Assembly: GCF_011075055.1 (NCBI RefSeq)
Contig: NC_058154.1
Span: 13,301,184-13,365,183 of the forward strand
Reading direction: 5' to 3'
Source: Mangifera indica
Taxonomy: Eukaryota > Streptophyta > Magnoliopsida > Sapindales > Anacardiaceae
DNA length: 64,000 nucleotides
Shown here: positions 33,536 through 47,602 of the stretch, in pieces
Position numbering within the stretch: the first letter of the stretch is position 1
Layout of the letters: the number at the start of each line of letters is the position of its first letter
The notes under the pieces: generated by a model
Seen by the model: the letters and a program-made list of their open reading frames with translations, nothing else
The model's database searches: none
Told to the model about the DNA's origin: nothing
Program-made: the position numbers and the translations under genes

Positions 33536-36500
33536 ATAGAACAAGTGCAACATACTGTAAACATGCGAGTTCGGCTTGTAAGCACTCATGTCAATTATCT
33601 TTCAATTAACATTTTCCATATAAAAGTTGTGTAAAAACAAATGTAAAAAATAAATAAGAGTGTGGTGCAAAATTAGAGAGTGATAAGTTCTATAACAAAG
33701 ACTGAGAGAATAAAATAATTTCTTCTTTATTCGATAGTGCAAGGCTCGATCCTATAGACTATGCCCAAAACTACAAAGTTGGCCCCCAAAGGTTTGCTGA
33801 TAGAACTCGCTCGTTATGCCCTCTGACAGAACTTAGACCAAAGACTAGTCTAAGCCCTGCATACAGAGACAAGGCTTGGGCGGTCCCTATCTCGAAGGGC
33901 CCAGGCCAGAGCCCACTTGTACACCTCTAGTCAGCATGAAATCATGCTTACGACGCACTCCGTCCATGATCCAACGGCTAGAAACTAGCTATCTGTCACT
34001 GCACAATCTCCTGCGACTGACTTAGAGTGGCTAGACTTGGCAAAAGGGAAAAGGGAAGCAATAACCTGGAATTGATCCTGCTTGCCATTCTTCATCTTTC
34101 CCATGTTCAAAAGTTCAACAAAATTCCCACCTAAGTTTCCATTCCAAGCTATACACAGTTTTAAATATATAAATAGATATATATACGATATATCATCATA
34201 TAATTAAATTGTAAATGAATTATTTTAAATTATGTGTATTTATTTATACACTCAAAAATATATACGCATAATATTGATTTTTTTAATTTGCATTTTGCAA
34301 TGTAGGCAGGCATTATAGATTAGACCTCTCACATGTTCTTAGATAATTGAGGTAGATAGTCTTGCTAAATCATCTTCATGATATGGCTTGGTCAATAAAG
34401 ATCTTGGGAATGTTCATATTAGGGAAAATGCTATGGTTTGCCCAAAGCATCTTTCCACCCTTTGAAAGCATAATTCACATTTTTCTGTCTAAAATCGAAA
34501 CTCTTTAAAAAAGATAAACTTTATAAGACAAAATAGCAATTTTATCATTCAAGGATTTTTAAAGAAATTGAAATAAATATCCTTTTAACTGATCTCACAT
34601 TAATGTTTTAAAGGTAATAGTTTGACTCTTTTATAAGTTTCAAAACATATAATTTAATCTCAACATAAGTTTGAAAATCATAACTTTAACTCTCGAATAA
34701 AATCTCACCTCCATAGTTAACTCAGCCATCTTCATCATTTATAAATCTCTATTATTTTTTCTTGTCATTGAAAAAGTTATAGCTTTTAACGTTAAATAAG
34801 TTGTTTCCTCTTATCGACAAAGAAGTTTTTACTCATCATCATTTTTGTTCAATGTTGTTTCTACTCATCGTCAATGTCAAGGTGGCTTGAGGGGCTTTTT
34901 GAGATGATGGTTTATGGGGTTGGGAGTGTCGGGTGGCTTGTCAAGGCAAGGGGCAACAACTTGAAGGTGGTGGTGGTGGATTGTTCAAGACACTCAAATA
35001 AGAGAGAGTGAGGGTAAGAGAAAAAGATAAGAAGATAGTGTTTTTGTGGGAAAATATAATTTACTTCATTTGGTGAATAAAAGATAAAAATCCCTAAACA
35101 CCAATATCAAAACTTGTTTAAGCTATCAAAAGTTCAGAGGCAATTATTTTTTCTGGGTGAATTCATATTGTAGTTGTTACTATTTTAGATATCAATTTTC
35201 CTTATTGATGTGACATGTACCTTAACCAATTTTTGATACAGATAAATGATCAATTTCAATTTTTACAAGTTTAACCGTTGATAAATTAAATGAATATTAG
35301 AAAAATATTCAATTAAACAAAATTATCACTAAGTGGTAGTTGCTGCAATTTTTTTACTCTCCAACTATTGCAGAGTAATATTATTATGTTATGTAAGAGT
35401 GTAAACAAGTTGAATCACTCACTTTTGACTTTTAAATTTGAGCTTTTAGAGGTCAATTCTTAAGTTAGACTTGAGTTTAAAATTGATTGATTCGACGAGT
35501 TTGTGAACTTGCAATTTAACTTAAGTAAAATATTAATATACCTCTAAATGTTTCAAAATTTGCATTTACACCCATAAAATATTGTTTCATGACTTTGAAT
35601 ATAGTAAGCAATTGATAAATATAAATCATAGGATTCAAGATAATATTTGAAAAATTAAAGGGTTTACGGATAATTTTTTGACCGAAGCTACAGCCATCCA
35701 TTCCGGTCTCAAGCTCTTCTCTAAGGTAATATTCTTGAAAAAATTGTGACTTGATGATACTTGGTGCATATTCCTTAACAAATACAAAAGTCTTCCTTCT
35801 CTAACTTTGTAACCTAATGGTATAATGCCTTCCGAAGGCTCGACCGGTCCAGTCCAGCTTTCAAGACCTTATATTCAATGAAAAGGGATATTTTTAATGT
35901 ATTTTCCATAATTGTATTAATTAAATAAATCTTTGAATCTTTAAAAATTATATAGATGTATTTAGTTTCGATAACATTTTATTATTAAAATTAAAAAAAA
36001 TTATGTTAAAAATAAATTATTAAAAGATTACTAACTAAAGTTAATAAAAGAATATTAGTATATTATTTTATTTAAATATTTTTAAGTATAATTATTTTAA
36101 AATATTTTTACGTTAATTGTTATATTAATTAAAAATAAAATTATTTTATCTTAAAAAATTAATAAAAAAATATAATTATAATGAATTTAAGTAACCTCTC
36201 ATAAAATCAAGTAATTATAAGAATAAATTAATATCGAAATTTTTTATTACTCATAATCAAATAAAATAATATAAATAAATTATTATAATAACTTTTTTAT
36301 ACATTGAAGTAAACACGTATTTGTCAAGCAAATAATAATAATTATTTTCAGAGATAATTTCCATGGCTAGAAATTTCCACCTGTGGAAAGTGTAAACTCT
36401 ATATGGTATGTATGTAAATAGAGATTCTTATTTCCTTTACTGAAAAGTAAACACATTCTACTTCCGTTTTCTTCTGAAATATGGTTTTCCATGTTTGGAA

Positions 36501-36606
36501 ATTTTACTGTAAGCCAGACTTATGCCAGGAAAGCGGAAATTGAATTATAAGGCTCCATGTTTATCTGAAACAGCAATTGCATTTTCAAACTTTGCCCTGG
36601 AAAGTA
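33536..36606. other. Intergenic region before the intact OPT gene
   Basis: A moderately complex stretch at 33650-34100 ends in a CTTTATTCGATAGTGC-like run and could be a decayed LTR on the minus strand. I could not find its partner or ends. 34900-35000 contains GGTGGTGGTGG-type repeats. 35880-36350 is extremely AT-rich. The promoter of the OPT gene should lie in the last few hundred bases. I see no gene. Confidence 0.4.
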
Positions 36607-39462
36607 ATGGCAAGCAGTGCTGCAGAAGATGGCATTGTCCCTCATGTTCTTTCTGTTGAGAAACTTCAAACTGAGATCAAATCAAGTGGTATTAATTAAT
36701 CCATCTCTCTTTCTCTCTGAAATGATTTTTTTCTTCATTCTTGTTGAATTTGGTTGTTTTGTTCAAGCAGGAGATGAAGAATTTGATGATAACCCGATCG
36801 AAGAAGTCAGGCTGACAGTTCCTATAACTGATGATCCTACACAGCCTGTTTTAACTTTCAGAACATGGGTTTTAGGGATAGCATCATGTTGCATTCTTGC
36901 CTTCTTGAATCGATTTTTCGGGTTTCGCCAGAATCAGTTGTCTGTTGGTTCAGTTTCAGCACAAATCATTGTTCTCCCTATAGGAAAACTGATGGCTGCA
37001 ACTCTTCCGAGAACGCCTATTCGGATCCCGCTTACACCCTGGTCATTCTCCTTGAATCCGGGGCCTTTCACCTTGAAAGAACATGTGTTGATCACTATAT
37101 TTGCTAGCTGTGGAGCCGGTGGAGTTTATGCAGTCCATATTATTACTATTGTCAAGGCTTTCTACCACAGACAACTTAATCCGGTTGCCGCCTTGTTGCT
37201 GGCGCAAACCACTCAGGTAATCGGACGTATCATGTCATTTGTTTGTCAGCTAACAGAATAGCAAGTAAATGTGTTCTTATTTTTTTTTTAATGAATTGTA
37301 GTTGCTTGGTTATGGCTGGGCTGGTTTGTTCAGAAAATACCTTGTTGATTCCCCCTACATGTGGTGGCCTGCAAATCTGGTTCAAGTCTCTCTTTTCAGG
37401 TACTCATATCTGAGAGTAGATCCAAGTTGGGTCTTTTGTCCATCCGGTGACATTTTGTAGGTTTCAAAGTAGACTCAGCTCAAATTGAATCCATCCATCC
37501 TTATATATCTTCATATAAACTGAGTTTTATTGTAAATTAAGCTCATACAAGTAAATAAAAAAACGTGCAGGGCATTACATGACAAAGAGAAGAGACCAAA
37601 AAGGGGACTTACCAGGCTGCAATTCTTTTTCCTAGTTTTTGCATCAAGCTTTGCTTATTATGTCATTCCAGGCTATATTTTCCCTTCCCTGTCAGCCCTC
37701 TCCTTTATTTGTTGGATTTGGAAGGATTCTATCACTGCTAATCAGATTGGTTCCGGCCTCAATGGCCTCGGCATTGGCTCATTTGGCCTTGACTGGTCTA
37801 CTGTTGCAGGCTTTCTGGGAAGTCCTCTGGCCACACCCTTGTTTGCTATAATCAATATATTGGTTGGATTTGTGTTGGTTCTCTATGTAGTAGTTCCGAT
37901 TTCATACTGGATGAATGCTTACCACGCGAAGCGATTTCCGATCTTCTCATCCAGCACTTTCGATCAATTTGGTCAACATTACAATATTACCAGAATCCTT
38001 GACGCGGAAGCCTTCGATATTAATTTAGAAGCCTACAACAGTTATAGCAAACTATACCTCTCCCCTTTCTTTGCCATCATGTATGGCATCAGCTTTGCAA
38101 CCTTAACTGCTACTATCTCACATGTTGCTCTCTTTGATGGGTGGTAAATTCTCTAATTATTCTTTTTTCTTCCAGGACAAGAAATCTTTTCGGATCATCT
38201 CTTTAACTTGTTCAAAATCGTGCAGGGACATTTGGCGAATGTGGAAAATGACACAAGGTGCAGTACGTGATAAGTTCAGCGACGTCCACACAAGAATGAT
38301 GAAGAAGAACTATGCAGTAGTTCCCCAGTGGTGGTTCCACACCATTTTGATTTTAACAGTAGCTCTTGCCATATATGCCTGTGAAGGTTTTGATAAACAG
38401 CTTCAACTTCCATGGTGGGGACTTTTACTATCTTGTGCCATTGCACTGTTTTTCACCTTACCTATTGGGATCATTCAAGCCACTACAAACCAGGTATCTA
38501 TCCAAAAATTCTCGAGTTTTTGCCTTGTTTCTTTGCTAAAGAAGAAAAAAAAATGTTGATCTGCAGCAACCAGGGCTGAATGTGATTACAGAGTTGATTA
38601 TTGGATTCATGTATCCAGGGAAGCCTCTTGCAAATGTAGCTTTTAAAACCTATGGCTATATCAGTATGGCACAAGCCCTTAGTTTTGTTTCGGACTTCAA
38701 ATTAGGCCACTACATGAAAATCCCTCCAAGGTCCATGTTCATTGTTCAGGTATTTGGCAAGTCCGAACTCTTGGGTGTTGGTTATTTTTCGTATTCCTTA
38801 ATTTTATTTCCAATTTCATCTCAATTTTGCGACATCAGCTTGCTGGAACAATAGTTGCCTCAACTGTCTACTTTGCCACAGCCTGGTGGCTTCTGTTGGA
38901 AGTTAAAAACATCTGTGACACATCTTTGCTGCCAGAATCGAGTCCCTGGACGTGTCCTGGAGACGATGTTTTCTACAGTGCTTCAATCATCTGGGGTGTT
39001 GTCGGCCCTAGAAGAATGTTCACAAAATTAGGAGTATACCCTGAGATGAATTGGTTCTTCCTGATTGGACTTTTAGCTCCAGTGCCTGTCTGGTACTTTT
39101 CCAGGAAGTTTCCTGAAAAGAAATGGATCAAGCTGATTAACTTTCCGATCATTTTTGGAGGCACTGGATACATGCCACCGGCTAGAGCTGTACATTATCT
39201 GAGCTGGGGAGTGGTCGGAATCTTCTTCAACTATTATCTCTTCAGGAAGCACAAGGGTTGGTGGGCTCGGCACACTTATATTTTATCTGGAGCTATGGAT
39301 GCTGGAGTTGCTTTCATGGGAGTTTTCCTGTATTTCGCGATTCAAAATTCTGGAAAATCAGGTCCAGACTGGTGGGGAGCGTCTGCCAACGACCATTGTG
39401 AGTTGGCAAGGTGCCCGACAGCACCAGGAATCGAAGTGAAAGGATGCCCTCTGCTTAGTTGA
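36607..39462 (+). CDS. OPT-family oligopeptide transporter, intact copy
   Basis: Seven exons, 36607-36688, 36771-37216, 37302-37399, 37571-38140, 38226-38493, 38567-38749 and 38839-39462, join without a stop to 756 codons, the normal length for plant OPTs. Both family signatures are present: NPG at residues 123-125 and KIPPR at 539-543. So are the Trp/Gly-rich membrane segments, [14 protein letters not shown], and the cysteine-rich tail [14 protein letters not shown]. OPTs are multi-span plasma-membrane proton symporters of small peptides or related metal chelates. The nearest relatives I recall are Arabidopsis OPT1 and OPT5. It is on the strand opposite to the pseudogene copies, with the same intron positions, and its intron 2 has an ordinary GT donor. 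The start ATG begins MASSAAEDG. Confidence 0.93.
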
Positions 39463-40329
39463 ATATGTGAATCTGTGAAGTATTACCTTTATTGTAGGTG
39501 TGTTACATATTAATAAATCGCTGAACTATGCTGTAGAAACTGTTGGTTTGAAATATTATTATATTAGGCCTTCTGTACAATTGTTTAAAAATTGGACTGG
39601 ACCTGATTGGCCGGTTGGAACAATCCAACCAGCTTGCTCTAAGACCTCTGGGGCCATCCTGGTTTGTTGTTTGATCGTCAGGTTACCTCAATCAAACCCA
39701 TACGCGAAAGTCAACATGACATCTTTGTAACCCAATCACTGAAAATGGATATTTAACCATCGGAATCCAAATTTAATATTTGATAATTAAATATATAATT
39801 TGTTTTAAATATTATTTTTAATATTTATTTCAACAATACCCCAATTCAACCCTCGGTTGACCTGAACAAAGAAGGTTGCAATGACATCTGCAATCTGCTA
39901 AAAGAGAGGAAGAACATAATTCCATTGCCAAGTAATGAGCTTTATGAAGAAAAAATTTTACCAATCCCAAGAATCTGGAGACTGTTGTCGAGTTCTGGGT
40001 TGGGGGAGATGAAGAAGGATGTGAGTTGGAAGAAGATAATATCTTGCAAACCATGCTGATGATGGGGTTGGAATGCTCTTTAAGTAGCAGTGAAGTATAA
40101 TATTTTTAAGATTTTCATGATAACATTCATCCATGAATGATCGGAATCAGTTTGTTGGCATAATATGCATAATCAAACATTCCTTGGGCGTTTCCAAACT
40201 TGTGTTTGGAGGCTCCCACTTTAATGATGGATTCTGGTGAATTCTTCGTTTCAGATCCAGAATAGGATGGTACTGAGGTAATTCACACAAAGCACACGAC
40301 ATCAAAAAGCAACAGGGAGCACTTGTTAG
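39463..40329. other. 3' flank of the OPT gene to the contig end
   Basis: 3' UTR sequence, then unclassified DNA. A moderately complex block at 39830-40080 on the minus strand is open for about 70 codons but matches nothing I know. The contig stops at the N run. Confidence 0.45.
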
Positions 40330-40429
40330 NNNNNNNNNNNNNNNNNNNNNNNNNNNNNNNNNNNNNNNNNNNNNNNNNNNNNNNNNNNNNNNNNNNNNNN
40401 NNNNNNNNNNNNNNNNNNNNNNNNNNNNN
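40330..40429. other. Assembly gap, exactly 100 N
   Basis: One hundred N, the conventional placeholder for a gap of unknown size between scaffolded contigs. The sequence on the right resumes at a point already seen at 9803. Confidence 0.99.
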
Positions 40430-40510
40430 GTTGAAGTTCAGGCGCGTCTATCGTTGATTCGTTCTGGTAACCACAGAATTGAGACGCACACTCAATTCAG
40501 TGAGTCGGGC

Positions 40511-42442
40511 ATGGCGAGTTGAGATATGAGATTTCTCAAGACGCGTACATTAAGCTCGTGTTACACGCTCAGAAGCACAAGACGGCGGCGGTCAACGGTG
40601 TCTTAGTGGGACGAGTCTCGCCTCGAGACGACGACGTTGTGGAGATCACTGATTCCGTCCCTCTCTTTCACTCCCACCTTGGTCTACTCCCCATTCTCGA
40701 GATCTCGCTTATCTTGGTACGTTTACTTATATACGCTTTTCATAATTATCTGTGTTTTTTTTTCAGTAATTTGAAAACAAAAGTTAAGTTTTTATGCATG
40801 TGAATTAAGTATTTGAAGATTACTGATCTGGGTTGTGTTTTTGAGATTTAGCTCAGAACTTTCGGAATTGTTTTGCTTTTTTGTGATCTGGGTTTGGCTT
40901 GTTTCTATGAAAAATTATGTTTCTGAGAGAGTGTTTTAAGCGGTCGAACTGCATTTGTTTTTGTTGGGCATTATGTTTTCATGGAAATGGTTTTGAGTTC
41001 TGTACTTGATTGGTTATTGTTTTCTGGTTGTCTCTAGTGTTTTTGTTAGGGTGATTCGGATGGGTTTCGTTTTGTGTTGAAATTCAAAATTAATTAACTC
41101 TGGGGTGTGTTGGTTACTTTGGTTTGATCAGGTAGAAGAGCATTACAGTGCTCAAGGTCTTGGCATTGTGGGGTGTTTTCATGATAATGAGAGGTATGAT
41201 GATGCTGAGCTTAGTGGTGTCGCTAAGAATATTGGTGATCACATCTGTCGCTACTTTCCCCAAGCTGTTATACTTTTGGTAAGTGTTGGGCAAATTGATG
41301 TTGCATGGCTTGCATTTATTCCTTGAAATTGTTTTTCCGGTTTTTAATCTCTTATATTATACTGATATAGTTGGATAACAAAAAGCTTGAAGTATTGCCC
41401 AAGAAGATTGACGAAAGACCTGTTATGCAGGTTAGTATTATCCGCTTTCTTTTTTTTTTTTTTCCAGAACTATTGTGTAACAGTTTTCATTAGATTTTAG
41501 GTTATGAAGGTGTCAGTGATCGAATTGCTGATATTAAGCCTTTCTTGTGGCTGATTATTCTGTATTTCAGATTTGGCAAATTGTTCTGAATAAGCTATTA
41601 TTGCATTAAACATTTTATCTGGTTATACCATTCAAATACTTTTGTAGTGGCGTTGAAATTCTAGTGCTGGTTGTGCTGGAAACCAGTATTCCTGGATTTG
41701 GGGTCAAATTGAAGGATTTTTTGCTAATGTGCAATTGTCCCTTGTATTACATAATTGTTTGTCTTCGAGATTTGTTGCTTTTTTTATGTGGTTTCTTTGT
41801 TCACCATGACATCTTACTTAGATTTTGTGGATTTGATTGTCATGTGATTTTAGTTTCCAAAATTTGAATCCTGTAATCAATAGGTTGCTAACTGAACTTA
41901 TATATTTCTTTAAAGCAAATTTATCATTTTTGTGTATAGTGCTTAAGTGTACTTCACCTTTATGTCTCTTCTAATCATAAAAGATGCTCTGGTTTTTCTT
42001 CGCCTTTAGTTACACTAATTTTATGTCTTTACAAGTTCTCTACCCCTCTAATTACATGCCTTTTAAAATGAACAGAAAGCCTAGTTGTTAATTATTTTAT
42101 GAGAAGAAAGCTAATTGTTTTTCATTCTCGCATATTGATTTATTAATATTCTACTTTATTTTAGTCATTCCAAAAGTTTGTGTTTCCTTAAGTTAATGAC
42201 ATAACTAGAATATGTGATAATATTCTGATAGAGTCTTCATATTGGTTATTATATTTCTCTTCATGGACTAGCTCTATATAAGGGATGCATCAAAGAATTG
42301 GAAGCTTGTTGAATCAGATAGTGGTGGCCGATTGGTAACTAAGGAGTCAATAGCGAATACGCTTCTATTAGATTATATTACCACTGAGAAATGGCAGGCT
42401 ATTGTAGATTTTGATGATGATCTTGATGACATTAGCAAGTAA
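40511..42442 (+). CDS. EMC8/9 homolog, second assembly copy
   Basis: Exons as at 9884-11815: conserved frame from 40519, then 41132-41278, 41371-41430 and 42272-42442. It carries the same out-of-frame ATG and the same missing final exon. The only difference seen, G41122, is in intron 1. The contig's first base lies about 80 bp upstream of the ATG, so almost no promoter is present. Confidence 0.82.
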
Positions 42443-42460
42443 GCATTCTTTTCGAATCAA

Positions 42461-42873
42461 ATCATATGGGGAGCTCTCCTTGGTGGCTGCAGAGTGCACA
42501 AGGCACAAGAATATTGATCAGGCTCAAGAAGCTACAAGACATCTTGGTCAGTTAGATCCACTTAGTGATGGATACTATGTGGCATTATCAAACATTTATG
42601 CAGAAGTGGAGTGTTGGGAAGATGTGGCAAGAGTCAGGAAGCTGATGAGAAGTCAAGGAATGAAGAAGATGCCTGGCTGCAGTTCAATCTCAGTTGATGG
42701 AGCAATTCATGAGTTTATTGCTGGAGATCAGGAAGAATCTTCATGATTGCGAGGACTGCCATGCTGCATTTAAACTGATATCAGAAATTGTAAATTGTGA
42801 GGTAGTTGTGTCTAATCGAAACCAAATCCATTGTTTCAAAGATGGTTCCTGTTCTTGTGGAGATTACTGGTAA
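42461..42873 (+). pseudogene. PPR-DYW C-terminal fragment, second copy
   Basis: Same sequence and lesions as 11834-12246, ending GDYW and TAA. Confidence 0.83.
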
Positions 42874-43150
42874 TTTGATTGACAATTTTTGTAATTTGAC
42901 TGGTACATTTATATCACCGAATCATATTCTGATATATCATGACCCTTCAGCTTAAAAGCAAACTTCTTTCTTTGCAGCATTTTGAAATGTATTGAAACTT
43001 CAATACAATTATCACATCTTACTCTACCACACGTTTGTTGTATGTGAATCTACTTATATCATGTGTAAAGGCCAGACTGCAGTTATTTTCAAACATAATG
43101 CACACACAGCTTCTGCCATAACTTTGTTGATGGGCAATTTCTTGTTTACC

Positions 43151-46124
43151 TCAGAACACAGGGCATCCATTGACTGCAATCCCTGGTGCTGTAGGGCAGC
43201 TTGCCAATTGACAATGGTCGCCATTATCAAGACCCCACCATTCTGGACCGGCAACATCATGGGATTGAAGGGCAAAATAAAGCAGTACACCCATGAACGC
43301 TAGTCCTGCCTCCAGAGCAGCTGATAAAATGTAGTTATGTCGAGCCCACCATCCCTTGTACCTCTTGAAGATATAATAGTTGAAGAAAATTCCAACAGCT
43401 GCCCAACTCCAATAATGCACAGCTTTTGCTGATGGCATGCTCCCTGGTCCCGCCAAGATAAGGGGCATGTGGATATACTTGATCCATTTCTTTTCAGGGA
43501 ATTTGCGCGAAAGTAGCCATATTGGTACTGGGGCAAGTACATCGATCAAGAAGAACCAGTTCATTTGTGGGTAGATACCATGGCTTGTGAACATTTTTAG
43601 TGGTCCAACAACTCCCCAGATGATTGAAGCATTGTAGAAAACAACATCGTTAGGACATGTCCATGGACTCCCTTTCGGTAGTAAGCTTTTGTTGCATATG
43701 TGATCAACAGATGAGAGAAGCCACCATGCTATGCCATAGCAGACAGTTGAAGCAACTATGGTTCCCACTAACTGAAGGTACATATTGATCAAAATTAATA
43801 TGAATTATTACTATAAATAGATAGCAATTAGCATAAGCTCTGAGTAGTTGAATTACCTGAACAATGAACATGGATCTAGGAGGGATTTTCATATAGTGAC
43901 CTAGTTTGAAATCACTAAGAAAACTGAGGGCTTGTATCATACTCACGTAGCCGTAAGTCTTGAAAGCCATATTGGCAAGGGGCTTACCCGGATACATGTA
44001 CCCAATAATCAACTCTATAATCACATTTAGCCCTGGTTGCTATAGATAAAGACATACCATTTAGAAAGGGCCATTCAGACCTTTTGTCATGTTATCATAT
44101 GTGCAAATAATATGTAATTGGGCAAGGAAGTACCATGTTTGTTGTGGCTTGAATCACTCCTACAGGTAATGTGAAAAAGAATGCCATGCCACAAGCTAAT
44201 ACAATTCCCCACCATGGAAGTTGAAGCTGTCTATCGAAGCCTTCACAAGCATAGATTGAAAGAGCAAATGTTACTACTAATACAATGTGGAACCACCATT
44301 GAGGTACTGCTTTGTAGTTTTCCTTCATCAGTCTTGTGTGCACATCACCAAACTGATCTTTAACTGCAGAAGTTGTTTGTTTCCACATTTCCCAAATTTT
44401 TCTGCTCATTGTTTGTTTTAATCAGAAATGTAAAACTGTCATTGCAACATACAACGAGAAAATTCTTTCTGCAGAAAGAAAGATAATAGAATGAGACATC
44501 AAGATGTTATTGAAGATGCTTACTTTCCTTCGAAGAGTGCAACATGTGATATGCTAGCCATTAGTGTCGCGAAGCTCAATCCGTAGAGGAAGGCAAACAC
44601 AATACTGAGGTAGACTTTGCTATAATTTTCATAGCTGGCATGATCGAGATCAAATTCCTTTTCATTGAGGACACGGGTAACATTGTAAATTTGGCCAGCA
44701 GAGTCATAGGCATATGGAGAAACTATGGGAAATCGCTGGGCTTCATAAAGATTATTCCAATAAGCAATTGGAATAAGAACATAGAGAAACAAAGCAAACC
44801 CAACTAATATATTTGCAATAGCAAAGAAGGGTGAGGCTAGGGGACTTCCCATGTAAGCAAAAGTGGATCAGTCAAGGCCAAAGGAACCAATGCCAAGGCC
44901 TTGAAGGCCTGAACCAATCTTTTGTGCTGTAACTGAATTCTTCCATATCAAACAGAGAAAGGAGAGAGCAGAGTAGGGAAAAGATAGCCCGGCACTGTAT
45001 AGTACACGAAGCTTGATACAAAAACAAGAAGGAAGAATTGTAGTCTACTTAATCCTCCTTTAGTTCTCTTTTCCACTTCATGTAATGCCCTGCAGTTTGC
45101 ATTTTATCAGTTTCTCAATTTCAGAAAGTAGCTCTTGTTCAATATGGGAGAGAGATGAGTACCTGAACAAAGAGACCTGAACCAAGTTGCTTGGCCACCC
45201 CATGTAAGGGGAGTCAACAAGGTATTTTCTGAATAAACCAGCCCACCCATATCCTAGCAGCTGAGTTCCATGAAAAGGAAAACTCTTAATAAGGTTCTGT
45301 TTTTACAGTTCTTATTTTTTATAGCAATTGCAGAAAGGTGGTCCAAGAAAAATTATTCATTCAAACTTGCCTGAGTTGTTAGTACTAACAACATAGCTGC
45401 TACTGCATTCATAGGTCTTTCATAAAAAGCCTTGACCATTGTAATTATGTATAGTGCATAAACACCACTGGATCCACAACCAGCAAAAATGGTGATCAAC
45501 ACATGTTCTTTCATATTGAAAGGCCCTCGATTCAATGAAAACGACCATGGTGTGAATGGGACTCGAATCGGCTTTGAAGGAAGTGTTGCAGCCATTAACT
45601 TTCCTGCTGGGAGCACAAGAATTTGAGCTGAAACTGAAACAACATACAGCATATTCTGGCGATATTGAAAGAATTGGTTCACAAAGGCAAGCAAGGAACA
45701 CGATATCATCCCCAGAAACCATGTTCGAAAGGTTAAATCTGGCAGCAAAGGATCATCAGTGACTTGAACTGTAAGCCTCACTTCCTCAATAGGGTTATCA
45801 TTTAATTTCTCATCTCCTGCGTCAACAAACTTCCAGCTTACTAAAACATAGGCCAAAGTCTGCAAAAAGCATTTCTTACATATATATGCAGCATTCATCC
45901 ATCATGCAAGAGATAGTTTCAAAATTTAAGTTTCTGAGAGCATGAAAGTTGGGACCTAGCTTGTTTCATGTCAATAAAAACAACATGATTTACACCAGTT
46001 TAGACGAAGAAGAGTGACAAAGAAAATTACCTTCTACATTTATGTTTGTTGGAGTTTGTTCCTTCTTCTCTGACTCATGAAGTGACTTGGCATCAGAGAT
46101 TTCATCTTCAACAAAGCTTCCCAT
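43151..46124 (-). pseudogene. OPT copy A, second assembly copy
   Basis: Same exons as 12524-15496. It has the extra G near 43991, so the KIPPR exon reads [20 protein letters not shown] without a shift. The 4-bp deletion near 44968 and the TGA for Trp at 44868-44870 remain, so it is still a pseudogene. This shows that the third lesion of the first copy is contig-specific. Confidence 0.85.
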
Positions 46125-47602
46125 CTCTCTGCTTCTCTTCTTGGCCAGAGATGGTAACGCTTATTAGATTTATAAATGCCTGCAAGGTTACCGTTTATGG
46201 ATGCCAAGCACCTGTCTTGCTATAGTTTCTTGTTAAATTTCCACTCGTCATTAATTTCCCTTAAGTGAAAGAGTAAAAAAGTCATTTTGGATAGATTTTT
46301 CTTCTTTTCAATTTTTGTTCTTTCTGTTTTCATTTTTTCTATTATTCTTTTTATTTTATTTTTTTTTTCAATTTTCCCTTTGAAAAGTTTGGGGGCAAAT
46401 TATAATTTCTAAAAATATTAAGGTATTAAAGAAATTTCAAAGGGTTTTTAGAATTTGAAAAAAAATTCATCGGTATATTTAAAATTTCAGTGTACCACTC
46501 GATAGGTTCACAAAGGATAGTTACACCATAAAAAATATCAAAACGCAAAAATTTAGAATTAGTTAGAGTTTTGATTTTTTTTTTTTTTTATGAATCTAAT
46601 AAATAAATTTTTAAACAGAAAATGATATATTAGTAATTTGACATTTATAATAAATGTTAATGGTAATTTTGTAATTTCAATAAAAACATAACAATAATTT
46701 CTAGGAAAAATATGCAAATTCATTAAAAGAAGTGGATGATGAGTGCAAATTTGATTTTTTGAAACTTAACTTGTGGGAATTTGTCATTTCATCAAAACTT
46801 GGGTGGGAAATAGTCATTTGGCCTATTTTGGTAAGTTAATGATGATATGTCACCGTATGATTAGATATTATTTTAAGACTAATTAATTACATGACTCAGT
46901 CATTTATCTCTAACAATGATTTGCTTTTCTAATGAACTTTTTTTTTCTTATGCATTAAAACCTGTGATTTTTGTCTTTTATGATGACAGCTAAAATATCC
47001 CCGAATATCTTAGAAGTATCTACTGTACCCCACCCCACTTGTATTGCATCTAAATTCTTGGGATAATAGGAATAACAGTAACGCAGAAGCAGGAGTATAT
47101 GATAAACTCAGTTGTTACCTTCAACATTGATATCCATTTCTATCAAACTCATTCAACTATAAAGATGGACTGAATAAAAATGCACAAGACACCTTCACTC
47201 TGGACCGCATGCAGCTGAAAGTCTGCGTTGAACTTTATAATACGTAATGCAAGTTTTTATTTGTGACAAAACATCTTTCTTCCAATGTTCAATCACGTCC
47301 ATTCTTGGGCCCGTAACTGGTAGGAAAAGTCATTGCCACCTGCACGGGAAGACAAGTATTTCCAGAAAATGTGCCTCTGCCATATACAAAACAGGACAAA
47401 GACCTTGACCAGAGATTAGTGGTGGAGAGCAGTCTTAATTTTAAGACAATGATCCCAGTTCAGAATATAATATCTCCATTGAAGGTGTCTTAATCAAATA
47501 TTACTAAATCAGTTTATATGAATAAGTTTATATAATTTATTTGTATGTGTAGTATTATCAATGAGAGTCTCTAATTTCAAATCATGGAAAACATGTAAAC
47601 TG

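Noticed and set aside
33650..34100. Possible LTR or gene fragment with higher complexity
   Set aside because: A CTTTATTCGATAGTGC-like run hints at an LTR on the minus strand, but I found no ends, target duplication, primer site or partner.
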